Assembly: GCF_001421325.1 (NCBI RefSeq)
Contig: NZ_LMJY01000001.1
Coordinates: 379,501-443,500, forward strand
Source of the DNA: Novosphingobium sp. Leaf2
Lineage (GTDB): Bacteria; Pseudomonadota; Alphaproteobacteria; Sphingomonadales; Sphingomonadaceae
Direction: 5' to 3'
Length of the DNA stretch: 64,000 nt
Positions 62,727-64,000 of this stretch are shown here, piece after piece (within the stretch, counting starts at the first letter, position 1; every line of letters begins with the position of its first letter). The notes under the pieces were generated by a model. The model worked only from the letters and a program-made list of their open reading frames with translations. It was not told where the DNA came from and ran no database searches. The position numbers and the translations under genes are program-made.

Positions 62727-64000
62727 CTACAACTCGTTGGCTTCGAGTTGCTGCTGATAGCCCCACTGTGCATCCGGGCGGCAGATGCCGGCGCGCACGA
62801 ACAGGCATGGGCGCTCGTCCCCCAATGTCCCGCACGCGACCTGGCGATAGCCCTGCGCGCCCGCCGGCAGGCGCTGCAGCACCAGCGCGTTGACCGAGGC
62901 TGCAAGCGCAGGCGGCATCGGGGCGCTTTCGCGCGAAATAGCGCGGGGTATGAGCAACAGCGGCAGAGGGCGCGCAAGCAAGGTCGGCACGATGTGGCCC
63001 TTGTACTCGTAGTCCACCGCGATGGCGCAGACCTTGGGGTCGGCGGCTGCGCGGTTGGCAAGGCGCGGTACGGCGCTGCCGCCGCGATAGGCGCTGGCCC
63101 CGCCGGTCAGCTGCGCGGACCATGCCGACATCCCCGCCCACGCCAGCATCATCGCGATTGCAGCGACGATGCCCGCCCCAGCGCCGCGACCGCGCGCCAG
63201 CCGCTGCGCCAGATGGGCAGAGCCGATCCCCGCCAGCAGCAGGAAGGTCAGCGTCGAGATCCAGATGAACCGATATTCCTTGTGCGCGATCAGGCTGTGC
63301 ACCGCCACGTTGACCAGCGCGGCGTAGAGCAGCGGGCGATAGCGCGTGCCCGCTGCCACCGCGCCGATCAGCACCAGCGGCATGAACGGCCACAGGTGAT
63401 CGCGCAGCATCGCCAGGTATGCCAGCGGACCCGCCGTTCCGAAGCGTCCGGCCCGGCCCTCGCCGATGTTCATCTGCAGATTTACCCAGATCCACGAAAA
63501 CGGCGTCAACCCGGCGGCAAGATCGCTCAACGCACCGATCCCGCCCGCGGCAAGCGCCCCGGCCAGGAACGGCCGCCAGCGCGCCATATTCAGCCGCAAC
63601 GCGCCGCATGTCAGCACGACGCCGAACACCCCATATTGCAGCCGCACCAGCACCGCCAGACCCACCAGCAAGCCCGCCAGCGCCAGTCCCCGTGTGCGGG
63701 TGCGTGCATCCAGCAGCAGGGCGCCGCCCATCAGCATCAGTGCCGCGCCCAGGCTTTCGGACAGCAGCAGGTCGGAATACAGGACGCTTTCCCACCACAC
63801 CCCCACCACGAACAGCGCCAGCAGCGCGTGCACCCGGCCAGTCAGCGCGCCTAACCGCCACGCAGCAGGCAGAGCCAGCAAGGTTAGCGTGGCAAAAAGC
63901 AGCCGGGCCGCCCACACGCCGGGCAGCGTGCCCGGCGCCAGCGCGTGGCCGATCACCAAGGGCACGCTCAGCATCTGCGGCACCAGAGCGTTGCGCAGGC
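62727..64000 (-). CDS. GT22-type mannosyltransferase family membrane protein (C-terminal part)
   Basis: The frame is open to the right window edge, so the N-terminus (with the usual Asp/Glu catalytic loop) is missing; about 424 residues are visible. Nine or so hydrophobic segments are followed by a soluble tail of about 110 residues. His-Lys-Glu-Tyr-Arg-Phe-Ile, a hallmark of the ALG9/PIG-B/Smp3 mannosyltransferase family (GT22), stands before a membrane helix. These enzymes use polyprenyl-phosphate mannose at the outer face of the membrane. The bacterial acceptor is unknown. The stop lies 17 bases from the convergent VIT-family gene. Confidence 0.75.
   Translation of the reverse strand, partial: LRNALVPQMLSVPLVIGHALAPGTLPGVWAARLLFATLTLLALPAAWRLGALTGRVHALLALFVVGVWWESVLYSDLLLSESLGAALMLMGGALLLDARTRTRGLALAGLLVGLAVLVRLQYGVFGVVLTCGALRLNMARWRPFLAGALAAGGIGALSDLAAGLTPFSWIWVNLQMNIGEGRAGRFGTAGPLAYLAMLRDHLWPFMPLVLIGAVAAGTRYRPLLYAALVNVAVHSLIAHKEYRFIWISTLTFLLLAGIGSAHLAQRLARGRGAGAGIVAAIAMMLAWAGMSAWSAQLTGGASAYRGGSAVPRLANRAAADPKVCAIAVDYEYKGHIVPTLLARPLPLLLIPRAISRESAPMPPALAASVNALVLQRLPAGAQGYRQVACGTLGDERPCLFVRAGICRPDAQWGYQQQLEANEL

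Overview
This 64 kb window reads as a contiguous block of chromosome from a high-GC alphaproteobacterium, most likely order Sphingomonadales (Novosphingobium or Sphingomonas-like). The reasons are gene orders known from that class (hisS-prfA-prmC-DUF4167, nagZ-scpA-scpB-tatABC, glnB-glnA, trpS-murJ-secB beside Tim44-mltA-Smr), the plant-type glutamate-cysteine ligase, the DUF4167, DUF4169 and DUF4136 families, and frequent GTG/TTG starts with 1- or 4-base gene overlaps. Almost everything is core metabolism or housekeeping. No rRNA, tRNA, CRISPR array, insertion sequence, integrase or defence island was recognised.

Layout. 1-6.1 kb: end of a 3-oxoacid CoA-transferase (scoAB), a glutathione S-transferase, a glutathione peroxidase, a sulfurtransferase, pyrophosphatase and a secreted M61 peptidase. 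6.3-13.7 kb: hisS, prfA, prmC, a DUF4167 protein with an 18-bp repeat array, lnt and metK. 13.7-20 kb: gabD, gshA and rsmE on the minus strand, then ubiA and a gltX paralogue. 20-26 kb: asd behind a possible peptide leader, then a patatin-bdhA pair behind a PhaR-like palindrome, and glnD. 26-35 kb: lgt, a MidA-type methyltransferase, a DUF2306 protein, a 5'-nucleotidase lipoprotein, a small metallopeptidase, nagZ, scpAB and tatABC. 35-46 kb: an amidohydrolase and dehydrogenase pair, ilvA, bpt, a stand-alone lysozyme, glnA and glnB behind a sigma-54 promoter, argC, an SH3-like protein and a leucyl aminopeptidase. 46-54 kb: map, and a five-gene biotin operon (bioF, an esterase, bioC, bioD, bioA) with 4-base overlaps at every junction. 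52-64 kb: an L,D-transpeptidase lipoprotein, three very small genes, trpS, murJ, secB, a Tim44-like protein, mltA, an Smr protein, a VIT-family transporter, and the C-terminal part of a GT22-type mannosyltransferase cut by the window end.

Themes. Nitrogen control is represented by GlnD, PII (GlnB) and glutamine synthetase, the last two sharing a good sigma-54 promoter. Ketone-body or polyhydroxybutyrate carbon use is represented by BdhA plus the ScoAB CoA-transferase, and the palindrome before the patatin-bdhA pair suggests control by a PHB-sensing repressor. Envelope biogenesis genes are abundant (lnt, lgt, murJ, mltA, nagZ, tatABC, secB, L,D-transpeptidase). No clearly new multi-gene system was found. 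The best leads are regulatory: the PhaR-like operator, the Ile/Thr-containing mini-ORF before asd, the palindrome before metK, and the unassigned esterase in the bio operon.
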